Shown here: one piece after another, positions 25,885-39,054 of the stretch
Position numbering within the stretch: the first letter of the stretch is position 1
How the letters are laid out: every line of letters starts with the position of its first letter
From: Litomosoides sigmodontis
Taxonomy: Eukaryota > Nematoda > Chromadorea > Rhabditida > Onchocercidae
DNA length: 64,000 nucleotides
Assembly (NCBI GenBank): GCA_963070105.1
Contig: OY718804.1
Coordinates: forward strand, 558,001-622,000
Direction: 5' to 3'
Made by a program: the position numbers and the translations under genes
Notes under the pieces: generated by a model
The model's database searches: none
Told to the model about the DNA's origin: nothing
What the model saw: only the letters and a program-made list of their open reading frames with translations

Positions 25885-27384
25885 AAATCAACTTGAAAAA
25901 CATCTCTATAAATGCAATTAACAGCATGTAAGATTCTTCTTGCAATTCATTGTTACTAAATTAGTCGTTTGAAATTCCTAAGGATGAAAATCCGCAAAAG
26001 ACGCAATTCTTTTGCTTCCCATAGTGTTGAAGTTTGTAACTAGCAGTTTCTTGTTTTTTAAAGTATCAAATTATTCACTGTAAAATTTCTGTTAACTAGA
26101 GGGAAGAATAAGAGGGAAGGATCTCTATTGAATTCATTAGAATTCATTGGCTGTAATTTGCAATTTGCTTCTAAATACTTTCAGCAGTGGGAGGCTGTGC
26201 GAAATGCGAATAGAAAACAATGCAAATTTCATTGTATAAAAATTTTTGCTAAGCGAGGTTTGTAATTATTGTTGAAGTAATCGGAGACGGTCGTTGTTGC
26301 TGTTGTCGACGATCTTTGTTGCATTGAATGCAACATGCGCAGCGAGTATGTTCCTCACAAACGTTTTGTGAAAAATAAGTGAAAAATTATGAAGCAAAAA
26401 AAAAGTTCTCATCGCACTGGAAACTAATTAATTAGATCTTACCAGCTCATTAAATAATAATTGTATGAAATAAAATTATTAAACTATTACTGTCACAATT
26501 CATTTTTGCTTGTAATTATATTTGACCAGAAAGCAAATGCATTGGTTAAATTTTTGTCTAATTTCATAAACATTAGTGAAATCCAAAAGCATGCATGAAA
26601 AGAAGGGGAAAACTTGAAATGCTTTTTGAATTTCAAATTTTAAAGATTGCTAGTATTTCTATGAAATGTCTCCTCGAGTTACGCTAGCTGCCATCAGTCG
26701 CTCTTCTCACTTTGTCCTCACCTCACACCTACAAAAACAAACTTTTTAATTCATTCAAAAAATTTTTTTTTCAATTTTAATGCCAATTGGTAGATAAGAA
26801 AGCCAGTAATTTTTGCAAAATTGCAATCTTTTGTTAAAGAAAAAGGAGTGCAATTACAGCGAACATAGTACTTGCAGAATTTGCATAATATTTTTGGTGT
26901 TTATTTCATCCGTCATCGTAAACGAATCATTTGCAACGGTAAGGAAGCATTAATTACATTTCTTTTTTATCTGCAAAATTAAAAACTTGGGAAAAGCCAA
27001 ATGATGCGGAAAAAAGAGCTCGAAGAGACGTTTGCGTGAATTGAACATGTGTTACGCACTCCGAAGCGCTCTCACACATAACGTTGGATAATAAGTCTTT
27101 TTGCGTAAACGATTGCTTAATTAACTTGTTAGTTCCATTTGATGCACCTTTTTTTTTTGAAATTATACGTTTGAGAAACGATGGAAAAAATTGCTCATAT
27201 TTTTCCCAAATTGCAATTAAATCAAAATGGAAAAATTAATGAGCTTAAATGGTATTTGCACTGCGAATAATTGACAGATATTTGCAAAATATGCAAAAGT
27301 TGCTTCAAAAATCAGTAGTTCATTTAAATCGATTCATCTAAAATTTGCAAGCATTTTATTCCATTCTTCCCATTTCAGTTTAAA
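25885..27384. other. Intergenic, no supported gene
   Basis: AT-rich sequence. A stretch at about 26880-26935 encodes a hydrophobic run followed by a splice donor and could be a signal-peptide exon of the next gene, but no ATG is in frame. Confidence 0.45.
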
Positions 27385-30010
27385 TATTATAAACGATTGT
27401 CGGATATACAAGTTGAGTTGCTACAATTAAGTTCAGCAGATATACTTTACAATATTGATGTCGATGTTTTGTATCCTTACGACACTAAGCAGTGCAAAGG
27501 GTTCAAATTTTTTTTTTTGACGAGACTAATTCATACGGATGTTTCAGTACTTCTGCCAAGGTGTGCTATAATTTTGAAAACGTAGGAAAGCGTGAAATGA
27601 GGAGAAATCCATTCATGTATGAAATTTAATACTTTTAAAAAAGCAAAAAATCACCGCTAAAAACTATTCAAACGCTCTTTTGCGCTGGTCGCTCAATTTG
27701 CAGTTAGGCTAAAATCCAAAATATTTTCATACAAATCAAATTATGCTATATATTTCGTAAAAATGGAACCTGTCAACTATCGTCAGCTTCATATCATAGA
27801 AGTTTATTTTACGATAATCAGTACACATTGAGAAATATTTAACCTAATTGTTGCTTCAGGCTTCACATAGCGATATTCGATCGACTGCAGAAATGCTGGT
27901 GCAGATTTAAATTTGACAAGGAAGGTCGAATGTGGTTAGCAGTGTTCTACGGCTACCAAAGTTTGCACTATTTCTGCATGCATTCACACTATCACTGCTT
28001 CTCTATTCCGAAAAAAGGAGTTTACAAATTATTTTTCATTTTTCTTAGAAAAATCAATCTGAAGAAAGTAGATTTTTGGTATTATTTGAAAAATATTAGC
28101 ATAACACCAGCTATCTTTCAATTCTTTTTTGTTATTTACCCGAAAAATTTTTCCTTTTGCTCGGATGGTTTAATTTCAACTAATGATTTGCATAAAATCC
28201 TACAGTAAATGGCACTGATATCAAATCAACTTACTGGATAATATGAGTTGAACCATTCGACCACATGCATGTTTTCTTCCTACCATTCTAGGCGAAGCTC
28301 AATATATCGTTGGTGATTACCAATTTCAAAATCCATTTAAATGGTCATTAAGTATCAGCAATTGGGATAGCGAGATTAGATGGAGTGGTGGAGGAGTTAC
28401 GTACTTTAACACTCACGGTGCTTTCATTGATGTGTTGTAAAAGGAATGAGTGCTAGATGCTCTTGTTGATACAGAGAAAAGAGAAATGGAAAAATTGGGA
28501 TATCTAGTTTCAAAGCTCTGTAAAATTCAACTATTGATGGATGAATAAGTAAAATAATTAGGTAACAACATGGATTTAATTTATTCATATTGTATTTTTT
28601 TACCGAAAAGTATAAAATTTTCCTCGATGATGGATACCTGGAGAGACAGTTTAGCATCCATGTGAACTATTTCAATAGTAAAGTGGGATTTTAAAATTTC
28701 ACGTTGTTTTACAGATAACAAAAGGCTTGCTTCAATCATTGTTCAGGAAAGCTGCAAACTTGATCGAGTAACAATCAAAGAATACTTGAGTAGTTTGTTT
28801 TAATTCTCTTTTTTTAAAAATACTTTTTAAATTGTTGAACACTAGGAAGTCTGCTGAACGAACACAGAAGCTTTGTTTCGTGCTTTCAGAAGAAATTGAG
28901 ATGAACGGAAAAGAAATTGAATATTTGACAAAATTAGATGAATCAATTGTGGAAGCCATGTCTGATGAGACGATCGGATTTGCTGAAAATGCGAACGCAT
29001 CAGTGAAAGAGCTGGAAAGCGTTCCAAACTATCGTATGTTTACTCGACGTTAAATGCAAAATGTTATAGAGTAAAATGGGAAATTGCATTATTTCCAAAT
29101 TTTAGGGATGAAAAGAAATATTTTTTCAATTTCACGAATTTACTATTTCGCTCTTTGCTCTTTTTTTTTGTCCCGCAATTAGTCTCACTGAAGGGATGAT
29201 ATCGTAAGGGCAAATTAAACTAACTCATTTTAACTTACACTGAAATAAAAGTTACCGAAATTAAAAAAAAATCCAACTTATTTTATACATTTCATAAGAA
29301 TATACATTAAATTAACCTTTGGCTTTCTGTGTACTGTAGAAGTTAGAGTAAACCCAAAACTGTCAAAAGTAATCGCACATAACAATTTTTCTCTCAGTAA
29401 ACTAACTTCTGCAGAAGCATCAAAGTAAAGTAACATTTGTGATCAAGAGAGAGAGAGAGAGGAATGACGTCGGCAAGTGACCTGCTAATTTAAAATTCAT
29501 CATATTTTGCAGTATTTTATAAGAACGAGCAACAACATGCTATATTAAACACATTCAGTAAGGTAAAGTAAAAAATGCGGTGAGATGATAATTAATTCCA
29601 AAAATGTTAATTTCGCAATTAGCTTTTAATTATTAAGTGATATAGATATACGGGAAGACAACGAGTGTGAAATGAACTGTGATATGATCGTTCGAAAAAT
29701 CGTTTAATTCGATTGATGCAATTCAGATTGATGCGGGACTGATGCTAACAGCAGTACTGGCAATTGTTATTAGTTGTGTGATGGTTGCAATAGAAATTCG
29801 AAACTACAAACTGTATCAGACGGCCAAAAACAAGCCTGTGAAATTGGTTTTAACTCGAGAATTCCTGGAAAGAATACGAATTGATCGATACAAAGCCAGA
29901 CAACCAGGTCTGCTGTTCTGTTCAACAAAGAGCCTTAAAAAGTCCACTTCATATCATTATAGGTACACCTGCGTTCAATGTTCCCGGTAACTGGCCTATA
30001 GCCTTTTAGA
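27385..30010 (+). CDS. Unrecognised multi-exon membrane protein (partial model)
   Basis: A chain of phase-compatible exons supports a gene here: about 28614-28671, 28715-28796, 28846-29033, about 29516-29560, about 29647-29703, and about 29725 onward with a stop at 29988-29990 or, after one more splice, 30008-30010. Upstream open exons near 27385-27470 and 27856-27990 probably belong, but their joins are unclear. The 28846-29033 exon encodes an acidic heptad-type helix (EEIEMNGKEIEYLTKLDE), weakly like a Q-SNARE coil. The exon at 29725 encodes one membrane helix (VLAIVISCVMVAIEI) and a basic tail. The earlier exons read as amphipathic beta strands with W-L-A-V-F-Y and a later L-A-S-I-I-V-Q-E, faintly like SMP lipid-transfer domains. 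I do not claim either family. A frame ending in TAA at 28438-28440 may mark a separate gene end. Confidence 0.3.
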
Positions 30011-31019
30011 TCTAATTCGGTAACTTCAAATCGAAGGCAACTATAAATTAGTGTTCTAAAGGCGATCGAATGAATGGAGCGTCAAGCCTTGTTCATCATT
30101 CCTTCGATACGGTTCAATTCAGTGGGTCAGGTCGCATGATTTAGTAAACTTTCATTAGATTGCTTTATTAAACAAGTATTAGCTGACAAGTCATTTGGTG
30201 CCACGTGCTTCCTGAAAAAAGCTCGTAAAATCACGTCTAACTAGCCTAATATTTAGCCTCTCACTAACAGTTGAACATAACTAGCCATTGCCATTTGATT
30301 AAAAACACTACGCGCAGCCTGAAACATACACTTATCATTAGTCCCGAAGATCATTTTCTGTCTTATCATTGCATTTTTCGAACTTTGGATTTTCCAGAAA
30401 CTTATCAAATTAAACGAAACGTAAAATTTTTCATCAAAAATTGCCTTGCATATATGTGCTGAATAAAATATTTTAAATAAAATGTTTTGTTTGTTTTTCT
30501 CATTAAGGAATAAATTAACTGAAAAAGTATTCTCAAGAAAAGAAATAAAGAAATGGATAAATTTACGAAATCACTGCAATGATCAGCGGAGCTTTTTTTT
30601 ATTCACTTTCATTGTAATTACCATATTCATCACCAACCAACCAACCAAAGCTGCTTTCACCGGCATGAATCATCCATCCATCAAACGAACTTCTAGTTTG
30701 AAGAAATTACTGCAAAATAACTTCCCAACTGCTACGGTGACAATGTCCTAGCTGTGACCTCACAAACTATGTATCTACGCTTAACATTTGCTAATTCACG
30801 TCAAATCACCTACCTTCATTTTTAACATTCCTTCAATTCATGCCACGATCTTTGGTACGCCAGTACCCCGTGCACCCTTTGTCTTAAGATGCCGCTCCAT
30901 CAAAAATGTAAATCCTACCACCGTGTCGTAAAAAGACTTGTCCAACAATGCAACCTGCCAACTGCGTTAATAAAGTGCAAATTGTTGCGTTAATAAAGTG
31001 CAAATTGTTCCATGATTCA
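30011..31019. other. Non-coding sequence up to the scaffold gap
   Basis: AT-rich sequence with short, motif-free frames. Just before the gap is a 23-bp direct tandem duplication (TGCGTTAATAAAGTGCAAAT twice, about 30963-31008). No gene is supported. Confidence 0.5.
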
Positions 31020-31219
31020 NNNNNNNNNNNNNNNNNNNNNNNNNNNNNNNNNNNNNNNNNNNNNNNNNNNNNNNNNNNNNNNNNNNNNNNNNNNNNNNNN
31101 NNNNNNNNNNNNNNNNNNNNNNNNNNNNNNNNNNNNNNNNNNNNNNNNNNNNNNNNNNNNNNNNNNNNNNNNNNNNNNNNNNNNNNNNNNNNNNNNNNNN
31201 NNNNNNNNNNNNNNNNNNN
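31020..31219. other. Scaffold gap of 200 N
   Basis: Exactly 200 undetermined bases, the size of a conventional placeholder. The left palindrome arm begins at the first base after it, so the gap edge and the palindrome edge coincide. Confidence 0.99.
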
Positions 31220-31488
31220 GCTTACAATTAAAAAAAACCTCACCGAAGTAGTGTTTTGGTTTGAAATTGACAAAAAAAGAATCAGTGAAACACTTCATTT
31301 TCAATTCATGAAAGAGACAAACGCACAAAAAAAATACACCAACCAACAACGATCTCGATGATTTTCACATTCGTAGATTAGAGCCGCACCAATTGAACTA
31401 ATTACGGCAATTTTTAGAAATTCTAAAATTACATATTGAAATTAAGTTGCAAAAAATAATAATATCACGATGACGATGAACATACAAA

Positions 31489-31490
<2 letters not shown>

Positions 31491-31573
<83 letters not shown>
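31491..31573. repeat. TA microsatellite, left arm
   Basis: About 83 bp of pure TA dinucleotides. Its mirror copy is at 44062-44142 and is one repeat unit shorter. Confidence 0.97.
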
Positions 31574-31577
<4 letters not shown>

Positions 31578-32009
31578 CATTTACAATAAGCTCTAAATTT
31601 ATTACAAATAAAATTAAAGTACATTAAGCAAAAAAAAATTACTCAATGAAAATCAAACATTTCAAATATCTGTAATATTAACAGAATAACTAAAAAAACT
31701 AATTCGAAATGAAATTATTATTTTCTTTTTCTTTTCCTTTTATTATTATCTTTATTAAATTCTTGCTTATTATTTAAGTTATTTATTCTTATTTATTATT
31801 TAATTTTTACTAATTACCATTATTTAAATTTATTATTTTCTTATAATTTATTATTTATTATTTTATTTATTATTTAATATTTATTATTTTCTTATTTATC
31901 ATTTAAAAAGAAAATAATAATTTCCCTTTTCTCTTATTTTCTTTTTTCTCTTTTTCCTTCTTTCCCTTTCCTTTTTTTCTTTTTTCCCTTCTTTCTTTTT
32001 CTCTTTTCT

Positions 32010-34560
32010 CTTTTTTTTCTTTTTAAAAAAAAAATATCAAGACTTTAATTAAATTCAAAAATTATATTAAAACAATGCTAATAACAAAAAAATTAAGAGA
32101 ATAAATAAATATATACAATCACCCTCTTTTTATTTTTTTTCCTATCATTGTTTCTTTTCATTTTTTTCTTTTTATTTTTCTTTTTTATTTTTTTATTATT
32201 TCTTCTTTTTCATTTTTTTTATTTCCTTCTTTTCTTTGTATTTTTTTTACTTTTTCTGTTTTTCCTTTTTTCATCTTATTTTTTTCTTTTCATTTTTTTT
32301 ATTTTTTCTTTTTTTTTTCAAAAAAATAGTAACACGTTAATTAAATTAAATTAAAAGATCAATAACAAAAAGATTAAAAGAACAATTGATATACTATGAT
32401 CAGCTTTTCATCTTTTTTCTTCTTTTTCTTTTTTCCTTTAATTTTTTTTCTTATTTCTTCATTTCCTTCTTTTCTTCTATATTCAAAAAAAATAGTATCA
32501 CGTTAATTAAATTCAAAAATTATATGAAAACAACACTAATAACAAAAAAATTAAAATTAAAACATCATAATCACTTTCTTGTTTTTTTCTTCTTTTTCTT
32601 CCTTTTTCCTTTCATTTTTTTTCTTTTTTCTTTTTTTTTGTTTTTCCTTTTTATTTTATTTCTTTTTTCCTTTTATTTTTTCCCTTAATTTTTCTCTTAT
32701 TTCTTTATTTCTTATATTTTTTTTCTAAATTCAAAAAGTAGTAACACGTTAATTAAATTCAAAAATTAAGTGAAAACAACATTAATAACAAAAAAATTAA
32801 AAGAACAATTAAAATATTACAATCACATTTTTATTTTTTTCTTCTTTTTTTTCTTTTTCTTTTTTCTCACTTTATTTTTTCTTATTTCTTTATTTTTTAT
32901 GTTTTCCTTTTTTCTTCTAAATTCAAAAAATAGTAACACGTTAATTAAATTCAAAAATTAAATGAAAACAACATTAATAACAAAGAAATTAAAAGAACAA
33001 TTAGAATACTACAAACACGTCTTTTTTTCTTTTTCTTTTTTCCTTGCATTTTTTTTATTTTTTTTATTTTTTTCGTTTTATTTTTTCTTTTTATTTTTTT
33101 TATTTTTTCTTTTTATTTTTTTTTTCCTACAATTTTTTCTTTCTTCTTTTTGTTTTTCTTATTTTTTCAAAAAAATATTAACACGTTAATTAAATTCAAA
33201 AATTAAATGAAAACAATATTAATAACAAGAAAATTAAAAGAACAATCACAATACTCTTATCACCTTTCCATCTTCTCTCTTCTTTTTCTTCCTTCCTTTA
33301 ATTCTTTTCTTATTTTTTTATTTCCTTGTTTTCTTCTACATTCAAAAAAATAGTACCACGTTAATTAAATTCAAAAATTATATGAAAACGACACTAATAA
33401 CAAAAAAATTAAAATCAAAACATTATAATCACCTTCTTGTTTTTTTTCTTCTTTTTCTTCTTCCTTTTTCCTCTCATTTTTTTTATTTTTCTATTTTCCT
33501 TTTATTTTTTTTATTTTTCTATTTTCCTTTTATTTTTTTCCCTTAATTTTTTTATTTCTTTATTCTTTATATTTCCTTTTTTTCTTCTAAATTCAAAAAA
33601 TAGCAACACGTTAATTAAATTCAAAAATTAAATGAAAACAACATTAATAACAAAAAAATTAAAAAAAATTAAAATATTACAATCACATTTTTATTTTTTT
33701 CTTTTTCTTTTTTCTCACTTTATTTTTTCTTTTTATTTCTTCTTATTTCCTTATTTTTTATATTTTCTTTTTTCTTCTATATTCATAAAATAGTAACACG
33801 TTAATTAAATTCAAAAATTAAATGAAAACAACATTAATAACAAAGAAATTAAAAGAACAATTACAATATTACGATTATTTTTTTCTTTTTCATTTTTCCT
33901 TGCATTTTTTTTATTTTTTTTCGTTTTTTCTTTTTATTTCTTTACTATTTCTTTTTATTTTTTTTCTTTTTGTTTTTTTATTTTTTCTTTTTATTTTTTT
34001 TATTTTTTCTTTTTTTTATTTTTTTCTTATTTTTTTTTCTTTTTCTTCAAAAAATATTAACACGTTAATTAAATTCAAAAATTAAACGAAAACAACATTA
34101 ATAACAAAAAAATTAAAAGAACAATTACAATATTACAATCACATTTTTTTTCTTTTTATTTTTTTTCTTTTCATTTTTTTTATTTTTTCATTTTTTTATT
34201 TTTTCATTTTTTTATTTTTTCATTTTTTATTTTTTTTCTTTTTATTTTTTCCTTTTATTTTTTTATTTTTTTCTTTTTATTTTTTCTTTTTATTTTTTTC
34301 TTTTTATTTTTTCTTTATTTTTTTTTCTTTCTATTTTTTTATTTTTTTCTTCTTATTTTTTTTTATTTTTTTCTTTTTATTTTTTCTTTATTTTTTTCTT
34401 TCTATTTTTTTATTTTTTTCTTCTTATTTTTTCTTTTTTTTAATTTTTTGCTTATTTTTTTCTTTTTTTTTCAAAAAATTAACACGTTAATTAAATTTAA
34501 CAATTAAAATAAAACTATATTAATATCAAAAAAAAACAATAAAAATATTGAAATCACCTA
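32010..34560 (+). repeat. Minisatellite with polypyrimidine spacers, left arm
   Basis: About eleven copies of a conserved core of roughly 90 bp (containing AACACGTTAATTAAATTCAA and ACATTAATAACAAA) alternate with variable T/C-only tracts of 80-330 bp. Core copies lie near 32030, 32325, 32490, 32740, 32930, 33170, 33350, 33600, 33790, 34055 and 34475. Phe-rich open frames starting MKTTLITKKLK arise from the core plus the T-rich tract and are not genes. Confidence 0.93.
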
Positions 34561-34771
34561 CTGATGTAGGTGAAGAAATTCCACCTCCGGCCAGATGTTG
34601 AAGTCCCCGCATCGGCGTAATGCTGGAAACTTCGTGTTGGAGCGGCGACGTAGAGCACTGGGACTGGCGCTGACTGGACTGCCCCGCTGACAGGTACATT
34701 GAATCCCCTGTCAGCGTCGGCGGCTCTCGAACCGACGTTGATATTAAACCGCCGGTTGTGGGCGGCCGGTT

Positions 34772-36576
34772 CTACACCTGAAACACATGCAAATACACAT
34801 TTCGAAAAAATAAGTAAATGGGATCAGTAAACTCTTTTCCCTTCCTCTCTGTCTCCCTACTATTACTGTAAATTGAAAATTGAGTCTTACCCGTGGGATG
34901 TAGAACTGCTCTGCTTCTTCTCTCCTGCCCACAAGCTCGAGCCTTCGTCGCTTGACGACCCGCTCGTCCACGACAGCCTTGCTAGCCTTCGGACACCACT
35001 CCATGCAGTGGAGCTCCATCCTGGCTGTAATCTCTTCACTCGTGCTGCCACGCGGGACGTCAACGAAATGGCCGCATCGTTGGCAGAAGCCTGAAATAGA
35101 AATATTAAAATTATTGCGCCGATTAAAATTAGTAAATTAAATGACCGAACGGGTAAAAAAACCTCCACCCAAAGGAATGTGTATTAACTACCAAAAAAAT
35201 TTGACAATAATTGTTTCTTTTTTAATAACTTAAGGTCACCAAATAAGAAATAAAATAGAAAAAGAAAAGAAAATAGAAACATTAAACTTACCATTATGTT
35301 TGTGTATCCTCGCCGCATGGATTCGCCAGCCCTTTAATGTCCCGAATTGCTTCCAACATAAACCACATACTGGAAGTATATTTTTTTAAATGATTATTTA
35401 AAAATAAATTTCTTTAGAATCAGTGTTTTTCATAGAATGAACCTTTTGAGCAAAGTTTTTTTTCGAAAAAAAAGGACAAGAATGAAAATAAAGAAAGTAA
35501 GCCAAATTTACCAATTGTGGTAGAGCCATCAGCAGCTCGCACCACTCTGTATGGGTCGCTTGACGGCGCCACCAGCATTTCTCGAAACTGCGCCGGTAAG
35601 CCTTCCACTGCCGGTAAATGGAACGGCTCGGGCGCAGCTGGTGTCGCCTCGCGTCTCCCAACTGCTGCAATCGGGACTTGAATTGTCCGGGAACGCCTGA
35701 AACACACTTGAAATTCATCTGTCACTAGAAAAAAACCGTCAAATATTTTCCTCAATAAATGACATCAAAAAAACCGTCGAAAAAATTAGATTTGGAAGAA
35801 AATGACAAATTGATAAAAGCAAGTCACATAAGTGAATTATTTGCATACAATTATTATTAGTGAAAGAAAACTTACAGGACTATTTCCCTAATCTCCTCCA
35901 CTTCCATGCGTTCCCCGACATCTTCCTGCGCTCCTGGTGCCTCATCCACAATGAGGTGGCCATGAGGCACCTCTCGCCTTTCCGCCATCTCCTCCTCCGC
36001 CGAGCACTCAACCAGCACTGGTGCTGGTCCTTCCATTTCGTCCACTGAGTGCTGGCGTTCGCGGAGGCGCAGCACGTGCCGCTCCTCACTGGCGAGATCG
36101 CGCTCCTGATCTCGCTCGTGCTGCTGGAGCTCTGCTCCAGATGGTGCAAGACTTGCGCACGTGAGCTCGTGAACCTGTTGTTCACTTCGCTCTAATTTTG
36201 CCTGCAGCTCGTTAACCTGAAAAAAAAAAGTAAATTCGAGAAACTGGTATATATTGCACTGGTAGATATTGGTGGTATGACTTTCGCTATGCTTTGAAAG
36301 AGAATGAAAGATAAATAATGTAAAATATAGTTAAAATGTACGGTACAAGTGCAAGACAAATAATTATGCAAAAGCACAAATGCAATAAACTTACAAGACG
36401 AGCTGCATTTCTCAAGTAATCCTCCAAAGCTTGGAGGTATAACGGTTCGGCACCGAGGTGCCTCTTCAAATCTGCCAATGTTGGCAATTTAGGGCCTTCC
36501 AAAAGCTCCATACTATCTGAAAAAAGCATTTTTAACTAACACGTAGCTTACGACCACCAACTATAATTTGCGCCAT
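34772..36576 (-). CDS. Coiled-coil / C2H2 zinc-finger protein, left copy
   Basis: Mirror copy of the gene at 39055-40859, same seven exons (36576-36552, 36516-36395, 36216-35876, 35696-35512, 35369-35292, 35090-34891, 34777-34772) and about 318 residues. It differs from the right copy by at least one residue: His where the other has Arg, codon containing 36145. The two copies are divergent, with their 5' ends facing the palindrome centre. Confidence 0.72.
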
Positions 36577-36638
36577 TTGAACGAGTAATAATCAATCCAC
36601 GGAACTGAGCAGAACCAACAGCAGCTACACCACAACAT

Positions 36639-37190
36639 TCAGGAGCTAACTTGAGAGGTACGAGAGAAGTCCAACTAGTGGCACGCCATCCTCGGTGGGC
36701 AAAAGAGGGATCAATGAGAGTAGTTGCCTTCCGATCACCCATCTTCCTTCTCAAAGGTGTATCTATCATGCACCTTGCGATCATAACTTGCGCGCCTCAC
36801 ACATAGGTCGAGCAAAAGTAAGGATCATTGGGGAAGAAGTTAATTGACTAATTACTGTAGGGGAATGGGGGGGGGGGGGGGGCTGGCTGGTCAAAAGGTT
36901 GTCAGAGGGCTTAGGAGCTGAACTTAAGAGGTGAAAGAAGATCCAGGAGCTATGTTGGGAGATATGAGAGAAGTCTAACTAGTGGCGCGCCATCCTCGGT
37001 GGGCAAAAAAGGGATCAATGAGAGTAGTTGCCTTCCGATCGCCCATCTTCCTTCTCTCGGATCAAAGGTGTATCTATCATGCACCTCGCAATCATAACAA
37101 CTTGTGCGCCTCACACATAGGTCGAGCAAAAGTAAGGATCATTGGGGAAGAAGTTGATTGACTAATCACTGTTGTGGGGGGCTGGTCAAA
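36639..37190 (-). repeat. ~290 bp tandem duplication, left arm
   Basis: Two diverged copies, about 36639-36897 and 36898-37190, sharing GATCCTTACTTTTGCTCGAC and GGAAGGCAACTACTCTCATT on the minus strand. They lie upstream of the zinc-finger gene. A C/G homopolymer (about 36868-36882) sits at the copy boundary. Confidence 0.88.
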
Positions 37191-37504
37191 AGTGAGAGAG
37201 TGAAGGGAGAAGGGAGGCATTAAGGAGTACAGTAATGCGCTAAATTTGAATTTGCCGCGCACTAATCATTGATTGGTGCTGCTATGATGATGATGGAGAG
37301 ATTTCGAATGCTATAAGTTAGAAGAATGACTGGATTCTTAAATTTTGTTTTTTAAACTTCGCTAATTTTTTGCTGAAATTTTTAGCTAACTGTCCTAAAA
37401 TTTCATTGTTTTGTCTGAGAAGACGGAATTCTTTCACGGAAGCTTCCATTCATTCATTCATTTCTCAGTTAATTTGGTGCAAAATCGAAATTTTTCATTA
37501 GACT

Positions 37505-38126
37505 TTTTGAATTGAACAAAGAAAGGAACTATCAAACAGATGATCGGTCGTTTTCAATTTTTGCTTTTTTTACAATACGCTTATTATTGTTTGCTGATAG
37601 CGCGTTCTTATATATCGGAGTTGTTGCGCATAACAGGCAGCTGTCAAATTCACTCGTATATGTTCTGTTTTTTAATTTCCATTCGAATAATCATATTTTG
37701 TTTCATAAAATTTATTAAAATTTAGATAGTTTTAATTGGTTATTGTTGAAGACATTTATTTCATTTGGCAAATTAAAGTAGCGTGAAACGCATAACGAAA
37801 TAAATGTTTCAACCTTTACGCAAATAGAATTTTTTATATTTAAAATTTGATCATGCAAACATTGCTTGCTCTTTTTCATTTCCACTACCAATTAATTGAT
37901 TAAGTTAATGAGATTTTTAGGTGTATTTTGTAAGGAGTGGTTATGTCAGGCACAGTGACATAACAAAATCAAAGCTGTCAGGAATAAAATAATTGAAGTG
38001 AAAAATTCTGGAGCGATAACAAGGAAGAAGTCCACATGAATTATTATCTCATTTGATACATTTACTGTGCATTTTGAATTACTTTAAAAATTTTCATTTC
38101 ATTTTTAATAAATTTTCAAAATATAT
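37505..38126. other. Palindrome spacer (622 bp)
   Basis: Single-copy, AT-rich sequence between the arms. Two overlapping frames of 60-70 codons (37512-37725) are hydrophobic and motif-free. I see no gene. Confidence 0.85.
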
Positions 38127-38440
38127 AGTCTAATGAAAAATTTCGATTTTGCACCAAATTAACTGAGAAATGAATGAATGAATGGAAGCTTCCGTGAAAG
38201 AATTCCGTCTTCTCAGACAAAACAATGAAATTTTAGGACAGTTAGCTAAAAATTTCAGCAAAAAATTAGCGAAGTTTAAAAAACAAAATTTAAGAATCCA
38301 GTCATTCTTCTAACTTATAGCATTCGAAATCTCTCCATCATCATCATAGCAGCACCAATCAATGATTAGTGCGCGGCAAATTCAAATTTAGCGCATTACT
38401 GTACTCCTTAATGCCTCCCTTCTCCCTTCACTCTCTCACT

Positions 38441-38992
38441 TTTGACCAGCCCCCCACAACAGTGATTAGTCAATCAACTTCTTCCCCAATGATCCTTACT
38501 TTTGCTCGACCTATGTGTGAGGCGCACAAGTTGTTATGATTGCGAGGTGCATGATAGATACACCTTTGATCCGAGAGAAGGAAGATGGGCGATCGGAAGG
38601 CAACTACTCTCATTGATCCCTTTTTTGCCCACCGAGGATGGCGCGCCACTAGTTAGACTTCTCTCATATCTCCCAACATAGCTCCTGGATCTTCTTTCAC
38701 CTCTTAAGTTCAGCTCCTAAGCCCTCTGACAACCTTTTGACCAGCCAGCCCCCCCCCCCCCCCCATTCCCCTACAGTAATTAGTCAATTAACTTCTTCCC
38801 CAATGATCCTTACTTTTGCTCGACCTATGTGTGAGGCGCGCAAGTTATGATCGCAAGGTGCATGATAGATACACCTTTGAGAAGGAAGATGGGTGATCGG
38901 AAGGCAACTACTCTCATTGATCCCTCTTTTGCCCACCGAGGATGGCGTGCCACTAGTTGGACTTCTCTCGTACCTCTCAAGTTAGCTCCTGA
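38441..38992 (+). repeat. ~290 bp tandem duplication, right arm
   Basis: Mirror of 36639-37190: copies at 38441-38733 and 38734-about 38992, both starting TTTGACCAGCC. The copies differ by several substitutions and small indels, so the duplication is older than the palindrome arms' divergence. A 78-codon frame at 38847-39083 covers the second copy and the first exon of the zinc-finger gene; it is probably not the coding frame. Confidence 0.88.
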
Positions 38993-39054
38993 ATGTTGTG
39001 GTGTAGCTGCTGTTGGTTCTGCTCAGTTCCGTGGATTGATTATTACTCGTTCAA

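Larger units (their letters stand above)
31220..37504 (+). repeat. Left arm of giant palindrome
   Basis: This arm is the near-exact reverse complement of 38127-44413. Paired coordinates sum to 75631 near the centre and 75633-75635 near the outer end, so the arms differ by a few small indels, including TA-microsatellite length. One substitution pair (36145 T against 39486 G) changes His to Arg in the encoded gene. It holds the TA repeat, the pyrimidine-rich minisatellite, the zinc-finger gene (-) and the ~290 bp tandem repeat. Confidence 0.97.

Noticed and set aside
30884..31361. Open frames of 79-137 codons crossing the gap
   Set aside because: They consist mostly of undetermined bases.
32148..34085. 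Several Phe/Leu-rich open frames of 60-100 codons
   Set aside because: They are translations of T-rich minisatellite tracts and repeat with each core copy; no real protein.
34873..35168. Overlapping plus- and minus-strand frames in the zinc-finger gene
   Set aside because: Shadows of the GC-rich exon; only one frame keeps phase with neighbours and the Cys/His pattern.
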